Origin: Bacteroidia bacterium
GTDB taxonomy: Bacteria; Bacteroidota; Bacteroidia; Bacteroidales; VadinHA17
NCBI GenBank assembly: GCA_026391555.1
Contig: JAPLEB010000093.1
Span: forward strand, 1-64,000
DNA: 64,000 bases
Direction: 5' to 3'
Part shown: piece by piece, positions 14,870 through 23,999 of the stretch
Numbering within the stretch: the first letter of the stretch is position 1
How the letters are laid out: every line of letters begins with the position of its first letter
Notes under the pieces: generated by a model
The model's database searches: none
What the model was told of the DNA's origin: nothing
The model's input: only the letters and a program-made list of their open reading frames with translations
Position numbers and translations under genes: made by a program

Positions 14870-16390
14870 TTAAGTTTCAGTTCTTCTTATTGTATTAAAC
14901 GCTTTACCGATATTGTTAATTATATCTGATGCAATAATTGATTCATAACATGATTCTCCTGCAGCTATGTCACCGGCAATACCGTGAAGATATACTCCTA
15001 AAACAGCAGCATTTTCAGATGTATAGCCCTGTGCAAGCAAAGATAACAATATTCCGGTAAGTACATCACCACTGCCGGCAGTTGCCATTCCGGGATTCCC
15101 GGCGCTATTAAAAAGTATTTTTCCGTCAGGAGTAGCGATTGACGTATGAGCTCCTTTAAGGACAACTATGCAATTTAGGCCCTTTGAAAATTCCATCTGC
15201 CTCTTTAACCTGGAAAAACCATTTTCTGTTTTTCCTGCAAGTCTCTCAAATTCTTTTGGATGGGGAGTAAGAATTGTTCCTGCGCATAAAAGAGAAAGCC
15301 ATTTCTTATTTAAAGAAAGGATATTCAGCGCATCAGCATCAATTACCATCGGTTTTTTACATTCCGATAAAAGGTTATTAAGCGCTTTTTGCGATTCCGG
15401 TTCCATTCCTAAGCCTGGTCCAATACCAACAGCACTGAAAGAGTCAGTATTTCCAATATCTGAAATATATTCTTCAGATTTATCCATCTTCACCATCGCT
15501 TCGGGCAGAGCACTCTGCATGACTAAGCTACCGTGTGAAGGTATTTGACATGTTATCAGCCCAATACCTGTTCTCAGAGCTGCTCCTGCTCCCAGAACGG
15601 CTGCACCCATTTTGCCTGAAGACCCTGAAACAAGCAAGCCATGACCAAAATTTCCCTTGTGATCAAATTTTTTTCTTTTTTTAAGTAACGGGGCCACATC
15701 ACTGTTTCCCAGTAGTGTATAAGGTGATATTGTATTTCTGATTGCATTGTTATTCAATCCGATAGGCAACACTACCCACTCTCCTGCATAAGGAGCATTT
15801 TCAGCAAACATAAACGAGAGTTTGGGAAATTGAAGACTAAGGGTATAATCAGCTTTAATAATATTTTCAGGATTATTGGCACTATTATCTTCTCCAAACA
15901 GCCCTGAGGGAATATCAATTGAAATTATTGTTGCATCAACCCGGTTAATCTGTTTTATAACTTCTCCAGGTAACCCTTCAACAGGCCGGGTAAGTCCGGA
16001 GCCAAAGATTGCATCGATGATAATATCCCCTGAAGAGATGACCGGAAACTGATTTGCTCTGGTTAAATAATTCATCGGGACAGATGTTTCCGTTTCCAGT
16101 CTCCGCCGGTTTATCTCCCAATCCATGGATGCCTTTTCCGAGAATTTAATATAATGTATTTCAACATCATACCTGTCAGCAGCCAGCATACGCGCAAGGG
16201 CTAGTCCATCGCCTCCGTTATTACCCGGACCTGCAAAAACAACAATACGCTCAGACCGCCCGAACCTGTCAGTGATCCATTTGAACAGTTGCCCGGCAGC
16301 TCGTTCCATCAGATCAATGGAAGCTATGGGTTCATGCTTTATGGTATATTCATCAATCTCCTTTACCTGTTCACAACTTAATATTTTCAT
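14870..16390 (-). CDS. nnr: Bifunctional NAD(P)H-hydrate epimerase / ADP-dependent dehydratase
   Basis: Repairs damaged NADHX and NADPHX: the N-terminal YjeF_N domain epimerises the R form and the C-terminal carbohydrate-kinase-like domain dehydrates the S form using ADP. The 506-residue length fits the fused enzyme. N-domain: VVFAGPGNNGGDGLALARML (about 50-69), IDAIFGSGLTRPVEG and IDIPSGLFGEDN. C-domain: GNFGHGLLVSGSSGKMGAA, ILTPHPKEFERL and GNPGMATAGSGDVLTGILLS, with Ser replacing the more usual Thr in the A(G)TGD motif. The gene is single, with a TAAATTTG box 21 bp ahead of its ATG. Housekeeping; assignment firm. Confidence 0.95.
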   Translation of the reverse strand: MKILSCEQVKEIDEYTIKHEPIASIDLMERAAGQLFKWITDRFGRSERIVVFAGPGNNGGDGLALARMLAADRYDVEIHYIKFSEKASMDWEINRRRLETETSVPMNYLTRANQFPVISSGDIIIDAIFGSGLTRPVEGLPGEVIKQINRVDATIISIDIPSGLFGEDNSANNPENIIKADYTLSLQFPKLSFMFAENAPYAGEWVVLPIGLNNNAIRNTISPYTLLGNSDVAPLLKKRKKFDHKGNFGHGLLVSGSSGKMGAAVLGAGAALRTGIGLITCQIPSHGSLVMQSALPEAMVKMDKSEEYISDIGNTDSFSAVGIGPGLGMEPESQKALNNLLSECKKPMVIDADALNILSLNKKWLSLLCAGTILTPHPKEFERLAGKTENGFSRLKRQMEFSKGLNCIVVLKGAHTSIATPDGKILFNSAGNPGMATAGSGDVLTGILLSLLAQGYTSENAAVLGVYLHGIAGDIAAGESCYESIIASDIINNIGKAFNTIRRTET

Positions 16391-16411
16391 CTGGGGATCA
16401 CAATTGTTTCA

Positions 16412-16419
16412 CAAATTTA
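16412..16419 (-). promoter_or_regulatory. -7 box for nnr
   Basis: TAAATTTG on the minus strand, 21 bp before the nnr ATG, matching the TAnnTTTG consensus. Confidence 0.45.
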
Positions 16420-16494
16420 CACTCTTCTGCCATTATTAAAAAGAAAGCGGGTAATTATTTCTACTTTAACAGATTAGGATTAAATCTGATTTTT

Positions 16495-16537
16495 CTGCTT
16501 TTTTACCCCTTGCCCTAAAGGGAGAAAGCAGATTTTT
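16495..16537 (+). terminator. Terminator-like hairpin in leader of POT-thr operon
   Basis: CTGCTTT (16495-16501) pairs with AAAGCAG (16525-16531), with an inner CCCTT/AAGGG stem, followed by ATTTTTT. It looks like an intrinsic terminator on the plus strand although no plus-strand gene precedes it; it could end a short leader RNA or an attenuated transcript about 150 nt before the POT gene. Confidence 0.4.
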
Positions 16538-16688
16538 TACTTAAGAAAAGATTAATATATTTGTTGAGGAGTTAGAATTATTAATTAAAATTATTTGTAT
16601 TCTTTCAATAAAATTCCAGCATGCTTGAAGATCAATGGATTCAGGTGAATGATAAAATATCAGACTAAATCGTAAATAATTAATAGAT

Positions 16689-18548
16689 ATGCTTAAGAAT
16701 CATCCCAAGGGACTACTCGTAGCCTTCTTTTCAAATATGGGTGAAAGGTTCGGATTTTACACAATGATGGCTATCCTGGTTCTCTTCCTGCAGGCAAAAT
16801 ATGGTTTGCCTGCAGAAAAGGCAGGAGATATCTACAGCTGGTTTTATTTCAGCATTTATGCCCTGGCTCTTTTTGGAGGGATTATTGCTGACGCTACCCG
16901 GAAGTATAAGACTGTTATCCTATTCGGGATAATCGTAATGTTTGCCGGATATCTTCTTATAGCAGTACCCGGAATGCCTCTCACATTTACAATTATAGCT
17001 TTATTCACGATTGCTTTTGGAAACGGACTGTTCAAAGGGAACCTTCAGGCTGTTGTCGGGCAGATGTATGATGATCCAAAGTATTCCAAACTAAGGGACT
17101 CTGCTTTCATGATTTTTTATATGGGTATAAATGTAGGAGCATTTTTCGCACCATTCGCTGCAACAGCAATGAGGAACTGGTGGCTGAAGGTAAATGGCTT
17201 CGCACAAGATGGCTCCCTCCCATCTCTTTGTCACCAGTTTATAAACGGTACACTTAAAGATACCACGCAGTTTCAGCAGCTTGCCGATGGAGCCAATCTA
17301 TCTGGTCATGTTACAGATCTGACTCTTTTTGCCAATAAATATCTTGAGGTATTTTCAAAAGGTTATAACTATGCATTTGGAATTGCTGCAGGAGCAATGG
17401 TAATTTCTCTTTTGGTTTATCTTATCTTTAAAAACCATCTTCCTAATAAAGAAAAGGCTGTAAAGGATGGTGCCTCCGCTATTCCGTTCAAGGCAACTCC
17501 TTTTATTACAGCTCTTTCAGCTCTCGTTATTACTGGTATTATCTTTAGTTTCATTCTGAGTGCTGCAACAGGAAGCCCATTTGCCAAAGTGGTTGCAAAC
17601 GGGATGGCATTCGGTCTGTTTGCCGGATTTGTGACATGGATGCTGATGAGTGCAAAAAAGGAGGAATTTCCCCAGGTTTCTTCATTAATTCTGGTTTTTG
17701 TGGTTGTTATCTTCTTCTGGATGTCATTTCACCAGAACGGACTGACACTTACACTTTATGCACGGGATTATACCACAAAACAGGTTGGTGCGTTTACAAA
17801 TATCTTTTTTACCCTTCCATCGCTGTTGGCTTTGGTAGGATCAATTACCGGTCTTGTGTTGTTAATAAGGAGCAAATTGAAAGGAAATACCAGAATTTCC
17901 GGTGGAATTCTATTGGTAATTTCATTCTTTTTTTCAACCTACCTTTTAAGCGGATATGATCCGACCGGATTATTTAAGCTGATGAAATTCATAAGTCCAT
18001 TTAATGAACGAAATGCCATTTCACCTGAGATCTTCCAGGTGTACAATCCGCTTTTTATTGTCGCTCTTACATTCCCTGTTATGGGAGTATTTGCCTGGCT
18101 TAACAAGAAAAACATCGAACCTTCCACTCCAAAAAAGATTGGAATTGGGATGGTTATTGCAGCCATTGGTTTTACCCTTGTACTTTTATCATCCATAAAA
18201 TTGCCTTCACCAATAACACTTCATGGAGCTTCGGCATCTGATCTTGACAGGATTAGTCCCTACTGGTTAATAAGCACCTATTTAATTCTGACGATAGCAG
18301 AACTTTTCCTTAGTCCCATGGGTCTGTCTTTTGTTTCAAAAGTGGCTCCCTCCCGTTTCCAGGGACTAATGCAGGGAGGATGGCTTCTTGCAACAGCTGT
18401 CGGAAATAAGCTTCTGTTTGTTGGCACATTACTTTGGGACAGAGTTGAATTGTGGCAGCTCTGGCTCGTGTTTATTGTATGTTGCATGATCTCGGCTACC
18501 TTTATTTTTTCGATTCTCAAAAGGCTTGAGAAAGTCGGTAAAAGTTAA
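16689..18548 (+). CDS. POT/PTR2 family proton-dependent oligopeptide transporter
   Basis: Inner-membrane proton-coupled di/tripeptide symporter, 619 residues, longer than the ~500 of E. coli DtpA-type proteins because of an expanded central and extracytoplasmic loop (about residues 165-220). The N-terminus FSNMGERFGFYTMMAIL is the POT signature region around the proton-coupling ERF motif, with Asn in place of the first Glu of ExxERF; GGIIADATRKYKTV and the FYMGINVGAFFAPF signature follow. About 14 hydrophobic spans can be counted. It lies only 3 bp ahead of thrA, so peptide import and threonine synthesis are likely co-expressed. Family secure; substrate range inferred. Confidence 0.9.
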   Translation: MLKNHPKGLLVAFFSNMGERFGFYTMMAILVLFLQAKYGLPAEKAGDIYSWFYFSIYALALFGGIIADATRKYKTVILFGIIVMFAGYLLIAVPGMPLTFTIIALFTIAFGNGLFKGNLQAVVGQMYDDPKYSKLRDSAFMIFYMGINVGAFFAPFAATAMRNWWLKVNGFAQDGSLPSLCHQFINGTLKDTTQFQQLADGANLSGHVTDLTLFANKYLEVFSKGYNYAFGIAAGAMVISLLVYLIFKNHLPNKEKAVKDGASAIPFKATPFITALSALVITGIIFSFILSAATGSPFAKVVANGMAFGLFAGFVTWMLMSAKKEEFPQVSSLILVFVVVIFFWMSFHQNGLTLTLYARDYTTKQVGAFTNIFFTLPSLLALVGSITGLVLLIRSKLKGNTRISGGILLVISFFFSTYLLSGYDPTGLFKLMKFISPFNERNAISPEIFQVYNPLFIVALTFPVMGVFAWLNKKNIEPSTPKKIGIGMVIAAIGFTLVLLSSIKLPSPITLHGASASDLDRISPYWLISTYLILTIAELFLSPMGLSFVSKVAPSRFQGLMQGGWLLATAVGNKLLFVGTLLWDRVELWQLWLVFIVCCMISATFIFSILKRLEKVGKS

Positions 18549-18551
18549 ACT

Positions 18552-20981
18552 ATGAAAGTCCTGAAGTTTGGCGGTACATCTGTGGGGTCTCCTGAACGCG
18601 TCAGGGGCGTAAAAAAGATCATTGAATCCCAAAGCTCACATTGTGTGATAGTTGTATCGGCCTTTCAGGGGATTACAGATGACCTGAAGCATATTTGTGA
18701 ACTTGCATCAACAAGGAATGATGAGTACAAGGTAGTTCTTGATAAAATAATTCATAAACATGCAGAATTTATAAAACAATTATTAGTTAAAGATAAACAG
18801 GATTTTGTTCTTAAAGCCATAGAAAATATCTTCAGCGATCTCCGGGAAACCCTTAATGGGATTTACCTGCTCCGTGAACTAAGCAATCATTCTCTTGACC
18901 AGGCACTGTGCATAGGAGAAATGCTATCCTCTTTGATAATAAGTAACTTCATTGATGATAGTTTGCATATTGATTCCAGGATATTTATCAAGACAGATAG
19001 TAATTTCGGATTTGCTAACGTTGATTTCGCCCTGACAAATAGTCTTATCAGAAAGAGTATTACTGAAACCAGGAAGCATATTATTGTTCCGGGCTTCATT
19101 GCCAGCAATCTTCGTAACGAAACAACCACACTTGGAAGAGGGGGGTCGGATTATACTGCAGCAATAATTGCAGCTGCTCTCGATGCTGAGGTTCTGGAAA
19201 TATGGACTGATGTTGATGGTTTTATGACTGCCGATCCCAGGAAAGTTGAAAAAGCCTACGCGATTGAAAATCTTACGTATTCGGAAGCTATCGAATTATC
19301 GCATTTTGGTGCAAAAGTAATCTATACTCCTACTCTTCGACCTGTTTACAAGAAGAACATCCCAATATTGGTTCTCAATACATTCAATCCCGGGTCAAAA
19401 GGAACTGTTATCAGCCATAAATCATCTGATGATAACAGAAGTCCAATCAAAGGAATTTCATCAATTGATCATATCGATCTGATCACATTGCAGGGGACAG
19501 GCATGGTTGGTGTTACAGGAACATCGATGCGGTTGTTTGGGGCATTGGCCAGGCAGGAGATCAACATAATTCTGATAACCCAGGCTTCCTCAGAATATTC
19601 AATAACTTTTGCTGTAAACCCTTCCGACTCATCAAAGGCAACTGATTCAATACAGGAGGAATTCAAAAATGAGATAATCCTTAATAAGGAATTAAAAATC
19701 CTGACCGAAAAGAATCTTTCCATAATCGCTATTGTAGGCGAAAGAATGAAAAACACACCCGGGATATCAGCAACACTTTTCAGGTCGCTTGGCAGGAATG
19801 GAATAAATGTAATCGCTACTGCACAGGGTTCATCTGAATTAAATATTTCGGTCGTTATAAAGAATGAGAGCCTGAAAAAAGCGCTTAACGTTATTCATGA
19901 TGGCTTTTTCCTTTCCCGTTACAAGGAAATGTACCTTTTTATTGCTGGTACCGGTTTGGTGGGTTCAAGCCTTCTGAAGCAGATTCAAAAACAACATTCA
20001 ACTCTTATCAGCGAGCATAGCCTTAAAGTAAATCTGATGGGTGTAATTAATTCAAGGAAAATGTACATCGATAAGAAAGGTATTTCGCTGGATAATTACA
20101 GGGAAACTCTTAAAACATCGGGCGAAAAAGGAGATATATCCGGTTTCATTCAACAGATGACAAGACTTAATCTCAGGAATTCAGTATTCATCGATTGCAC
20201 AGCCGATGAAAATGTTGCATCCCGATATGTTGATATTCTTTCAAATTATGTTTCAATTGTAACTGCAAATAAAATTGCCTGTTCCTCAGAATATAGTTAT
20301 TATCAGCAACTTAGGACCATTGCAAATGAACAGGGAGTGAGGTTCATGTATGAGACCACGGTAGGCGCCGGATTGCCAATTATCAAAACTATCAGTGATC
20401 TTGTTGTCAGTGGCGACAAGATCCTAAAGATTGAGGCTGTATTATCCGGAACTATGAATTTTATATTTAATGAGCTCAGTCCGGAAATGCCTTTAAGCGC
20501 TGCCATCAGGAAGGCAAGGGAAAAAGGTTATTCAGAACCTGATCCACGTGTGGATCTCAGTGGAACAGATGTTGTCAGAAAAATCCTCATACTGGCTCGT
20601 GAAGCCGGTTATCCGATTGAAAAGAATGATGTTCTTGTTAATAAATTCCTGCCCGATGAATGTTTTGAAGGCGATCTTAATGATTTTTTTGAAAAAGTTA
20701 AAGAACTTGATGCTGAATTCGAACAAAAAAGGAAGGAACTTTCAAGGCAGAACAAAAAGTGGAGATTTTTTGCCACTCTCGATCATGGCAAGGCAAAGGT
20801 TGAACTTCTGACTATTGGTGCAGATCATCCTTCTTTTAACCTTGATGGAAGCAATAATATTATTATGCTTACAACCAACAGGTACCATGAATTGCCAATG
20901 GTGATCAAAGGATATGGTGCAGGATCAGAAGTTACTGCTGCCGGAGTGTTTGCTGATTTAATGAGGGTGGTAAATGTCTGA
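18552..20981 (+). CDS. thrA: Bifunctional aspartate kinase / homoserine dehydrogenase
   Basis: Catalyses the first and third steps from aspartate to threonine. The 809-residue length is standard. Aspartokinase domain: KFGGTSVGS at residues 4-12, GRGGSDYTAA near 195-204 and WTDVDGFMTADPR; two ACT regulatory domains follow (about 300-455), seen as TGMVGVTGTSMRLFGALA and VGERMKNTPGISATLFRSL. Homoserine dehydrogenase begins near 460 with the NAD(P) site GTGLVGSSLLKQI, then TANKIACS, YETTVGAGLPII, SGTMNFIFNE and GYSEPDPRVDLSGTDVVRK. ACT domains imply feedback by threonine. It heads the thrA-thrC-thrH set, with the POT transporter just upstream. Confidence 0.97.
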   Translation: MKVLKFGGTSVGSPERVRGVKKIIESQSSHCVIVVSAFQGITDDLKHICELASTRNDEYKVVLDKIIHKHAEFIKQLLVKDKQDFVLKAIENIFSDLRETLNGIYLLRELSNHSLDQALCIGEMLSSLIISNFIDDSLHIDSRIFIKTDSNFGFANVDFALTNSLIRKSITETRKHIIVPGFIASNLRNETTTLGRGGSDYTAAIIAAALDAEVLEIWTDVDGFMTADPRKVEKAYAIENLTYSEAIELSHFGAKVIYTPTLRPVYKKNIPILVLNTFNPGSKGTVISHKSSDDNRSPIKGISSIDHIDLITLQGTGMVGVTGTSMRLFGALARQEINIILITQASSEYSITFAVNPSDSSKATDSIQEEFKNEIILNKELKILTEKNLSIIAIVGERMKNTPGISATLFRSLGRNGINVIATAQGSSELNISVVIKNESLKKALNVIHDGFFLSRYKEMYLFIAGTGLVGSSLLKQIQKQHSTLISEHSLKVNLMGVINSRKMYIDKKGISLDNYRETLKTSGEKGDISGFIQQMTRLNLRNSVFIDCTADENVASRYVDILSNYVSIVTANKIACSSEYSYYQQLRTIANEQGVRFMYETTVGAGLPIIKTISDLVVSGDKILKIEAVLSGTMNFIFNELSPEMPLSAAIRKAREKGYSEPDPRVDLSGTDVVRKILILAREAGYPIEKNDVLVNKFLPDECFEGDLNDFFEKVKELDAEFEQKRKELSRQNKKWRFFATLDHGKAKVELLTIGADHPSFNLDGSNNIIMLTTNRYHELPMVIKGYGAGSEVTAAGVFADLMRVVNV

Positions 20982-21021
20982 ATAGTTGAAATGTTGAACA
21001 CGCTAACAAACGAATAAAGAA

Positions 21022-22392
21022 TTGAAAAGTGAAACCCTGAAATATTATTCGACAAACCTAAAGTCACCTGAAGTAACTTTTCAGGAGGCACTCCTCAGAG
21101 GCCTGGCTCCTGATGGCGGATTGTATATGCCTGTTTCATTTCCATTAATAACTTTTGAAGAACTTGAAAGTTTTTCTGACAAAAACTACTATGAAATAGC
21201 TTTTATTGTTCTTAATAAAATCATTGGTAAAGAGATTAATAAACAAGATCTTTTAAACCTGTGTCTCGATGCGTACAACTTTGACGTGCCTCTTGAAAAA
21301 GTGTGCTACCGTAAATATATTATGCGTCTGGATCAGGGTCCCACAGCCTCATTCAAGGATTTTGCAGCTCGGATGATGAGCAGGCTAATGCAATATTACC
21401 TGGCTCTTAATAATCAACATCTTACAATACTTACTGCAACATCAGGCGATACAGGAAGCGCAGTAGCAAATGCTTTCTATGGACTCAAAAACATCAATGT
21501 AATTATCTTATTTCCTGACAATGAGGTTACCTTTATGCAACGCAAACAGATGACCACCCTTCAAAACAATATTAAGGTCATAGCTATAGATGGTAAGTTC
21601 GACGATTGCCAGAGGCTGGTAAAGAAGGCTTTTTTGGATCCATCACTTTCACATATTAATCTTTCCTCTGCTAATTCAATTAATATCGGAAGATTACTCC
21701 CTCAATCGGTATACTATTTTTATGCATGGTCGAGACTCTCGGAGAGAGTTGATGACAAAGCGGTCTTCAGTGTGCCATCAGGCAATTTCGGGAACCTGAT
21801 GGGTGGACTTATTGCCCGTAAAATGGGCCTTCCAGTTAAGCAATTTATTATTTCAACAAATGAAAATGATGAGGTTCCTGAATTTTTACGAACCGGGAAC
21901 TACAAATCAATCAGTCCATCAAAGAATTGCATTTCAAGTGCAATGAATGTTGGCCACCCAAGCAACCTGGCAAGAGTTGTGGCCCTTTACGGAGGAATGA
22001 TGGATGAAACAGGAATCATTATCAAAGCGCCTGACCTGAATAGAATGCATGAAGATCTCTTTGCAGTAAGTGTAACCGATGAAAAGACAAGGTTGACAAT
22101 TGCAGAAATTTACAAACAATATAACATCCTGATCGAACCACACGGAGCTATTGCATGGCAGGGAATAAACGAATATTTCAGGTTTTATAAAAACTACAAT
22201 TCTGAAAAGCAACTTTGCATTTCTCTTGAAACAGCTCATCCTGCAAAATTCCCTGAGGAGATCCGGCAAATTATTAATGTAGACCCCATCCTTCCGCCAT
22301 CTCTTATTGGCCTGGCTGAGAAAACCGAAAGTTATTTTTCGCTGGAAAATGATTATGAAAGGTTTAAGGCCCTCATTCTAAAATATTATTAA
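21022..22392 (+). CDS. thrC: Threonine synthase
   Basis: PLP enzyme converting O-phosphohomoserine to threonine, 456 residues. The N-terminal domain shows RGLAPDGGLYMP; the PLP lysine is Lys112 in GPTASFKDFAARMM; ATSGDTGSAVANAFYG and SVPSGNFGNLMGG are the phosphate-binding and substrate segments. The only start that preserves the N-terminus is TTG 21022, because an in-frame stop lies 16 bp upstream and no ATG is available; product MKSETLKYYSTNLKSPEV matches the usual family start. Gap to thrA is 40 bp and to thrH 19 bp, so all three are probably one operon. Confidence 0.95.
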   Translation: MKSETLKYYSTNLKSPEVTFQEALLRGLAPDGGLYMPVSFPLITFEELESFSDKNYYEIAFIVLNKIIGKEINKQDLLNLCLDAYNFDVPLEKVCYRKYIMRLDQGPTASFKDFAARMMSRLMQYYLALNNQHLTILTATSGDTGSAVANAFYGLKNINVIILFPDNEVTFMQRKQMTTLQNNIKVIAIDGKFDDCQRLVKKAFLDPSLSHINLSSANSINIGRLLPQSVYYFYAWSRLSERVDDKAVFSVPSGNFGNLMGGLIARKMGLPVKQFIISTNENDEVPEFLRTGNYKSISPSKNCISSAMNVGHPSNLARVVALYGGMMDETGIIIKAPDLNRMHEDLFAVSVTDEKTRLTIAEIYKQYNILIEPHGAIAWQGINEYFRFYKNYNSEKQLCISLETAHPAKFPEEIRQIINVDPILPPSLIGLAEKTESYFSLENDYERFKALILKYY

Positions 22393-22411
22393 CAAGAATA
22401 ACCATCTAAAT

Positions 22412-23041
22412 ATGTATATAGTATGTTCTGATCTTGAAGGTGTATTTGTGCCGGAAATATGGATAAATGTTTCTAAACAGACAGGAATTGATGAGCTTAA
22501 ACTGACCACACGTGATGTAAGTGACTATAATGTCCTCATGAAAGGGAGATTAGAATTATTACGTAAACATGGTCTTACGTTACTTGATATCCAGAAGGTT
22601 ATCTCGCGTCTTAAACCACTTCCCGGTGCATTGGAATTCGTTGACTGGCTCCGTACACTTTCCCAACTTATAGTTGTTTCTGACACATTTATCGAATTTG
22701 CTGATCCTCTTCTTAAACAGTTGGGAAGACCGACTCTTTTGTGCCATCATCTGACCACAGACACAGCAGGTAACATAATAAATTATAACCTAAGGCAGAA
22801 AGATGCAAAAAGAATGGTGGTTGAAGCACTTCAAAGCCTTAATTACAAGGTAATTGCTATTGGCGATTCCTACAATGACATTTCAATGCTCAGAAAAGCA
22901 GAGTTTGGAATATTATATAACCCTCCACAGAATGTGATTGACGAAAACAACGATCTGATGGTTGTTAAATCCTATTATGATCTGAAGGAGATCATTTCGC
23001 AACTTATTGCCAAGGAACGGTTACCAGACACAGTCTCTTAA
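22412..23041 (+). CDS. thrH: ThrH: phosphoserine phosphatase / homoserine phosphotransferase
   Basis: HAD-superfamily enzyme of 209 residues, matching Pseudomonas-type ThrH along its length: CSDLEGVFVPEIW (Asp7 nucleophile), TTRDVSDYNVLMKGRL, VSDTFIEFADPLLKQLG, PTLLCHHL, YNLRQKDAKR and IAIGDSYNDISMLRKA. Known ThrH can dephosphorylate phosphoserine and also pass the phosphate to homoserine, giving phosphohomoserine. In this operon it follows thrA and thrC exactly where thrB (homoserine kinase) would be expected, so it probably supplies the ThrC substrate. No thrB is seen in the window. Family firm; the physiological role is inferred. Confidence 0.9.
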   Translation: MYIVCSDLEGVFVPEIWINVSKQTGIDELKLTTRDVSDYNVLMKGRLELLRKHGLTLLDIQKVISRLKPLPGALEFVDWLRTLSQLIVVSDTFIEFADPLLKQLGRPTLLCHHLTTDTAGNIINYNLRQKDAKRMVVEALQSLNYKVIAIGDSYNDISMLRKAEFGILYNPPQNVIDENNDLMVVKSYYDLKEIISQLIAKERLPDTVS

Positions 23042-23100
23042 GAATTGTTCTGAATGCCACAAATACCTTTATTAATCACCTGAATTATTTTCCTGAAATA

Positions 23101-23946
23101 CTATTGTAAAATTTCTGATGTATATCGATCTGCAACATCACTCTGATCTTTCGACAAGCCAGAAATAATTACGATTATATTATCCTTCCATGCCAGAAAA
23201 ATAGTTCCGTTATATCCGTCTTTTAACATATATCTGCCACTTCCCGCACCGACTGCATCCATCCCGGTTGCTGCAAGATAAGTTTCTATCGATTTCATTG
23301 CCTCCGCGGGGGAATTGTTTTCCATTATAAAGATGGAAAAGTTATCGCTCCCTGCTTCATAAATTGCTTTATATGCTTTGTTCAGAAACTTATGTCCAAG
23401 AACACTTTCATTAATGTAAGTTTCTTCATTTATCTTTTTTCCAATTTCGGGGAACTGTGAAAGCATTGCAGGCATTTCGGAATCTCCCCTAAGCATGCTG
23501 GCAACTTTAAGAGCCAGTGATTCAGCCGATTGCAATACTTTTTCACTAATTGAATAGGTCCTGATCTTGACATAATAATTTTCTTTAAAGAAATTAATTG
23601 CACCATCAGCAATATATCCCTGAGCTCCAATATTCATGAACCTGAAGGAAGGAGAGCGTTCAGTTGAATATATGCCGAAAGCCAGTGTTTTATCGCTGTG
23701 CCGGTATATCTCGAGCTTAATGACATTCTTACCCTTCTTATATTCTGCAACATGCAGATCAATGAACCCGTAGGCGAGATATGTATCAGCTGCCCCGTCA
23801 ATAAAATCCCAGAGGTTATCAGGAACAAAGACGGGATAGTCGGTGGTCTTTTTAAAACCTGCAAGTTCCGGAAAGGTAAAGTCCTGAGCTAATGCTAATC
23901 CGGAAAACACAATCAGTACAAATCCGATAAAAATAAATTTTCTCAT
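23101..23946 (-). CDS. DUF6599-type secreted protein
   Basis: A 281-residue exported protein with a signal peptide at 1-20 (SGLALAQD). The mature part has the pattern NLWDFIDGAADTYLAYGF, VIKLEIYRHSDKTLAFGIY and, at the end, IIVIISGLSKDQSD, which I recognise as the DUF6599 family found in Bacteroidota and Acidobacteriota genomes. No catalytic motif is evident. It is transcribed towards thrH and followed upstream (in its direction) by the Fe-S aldo/keto reductase gene 53 bp away, possibly one transcript. Function unknown. Confidence 0.7.
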   Translation of the reverse strand: MRKFIFIGFVLIVFSGLALAQDFTFPELAGFKKTTDYPVFVPDNLWDFIDGAADTYLAYGFIDLHVAEYKKGKNVIKLEIYRHSDKTLAFGIYSTERSPSFRFMNIGAQGYIADGAINFFKENYYVKIRTYSISEKVLQSAESLALKVASMLRGDSEMPAMLSQFPEIGKKINEETYINESVLGHKFLNKAYKAIYEAGSDNFSIFIMENNSPAEAMKSIETYLAATGMDAVGAGSGRYMLKDGYNGTIFLAWKDNIIVIISGLSKDQSDVADRYTSEILQ

Positions 23947-23999
23947 TTCTGATAAATTAAATTAAATTAAGAATCCCTAATGGATTCGTAAAAACTTTT

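Noticed and set aside
21000..21022. ATG start for threonine synthase
   Set aside because: No in-frame ATG exists between the upstream stop and the conserved N-terminus; TTG 21022 is the only suitable start.
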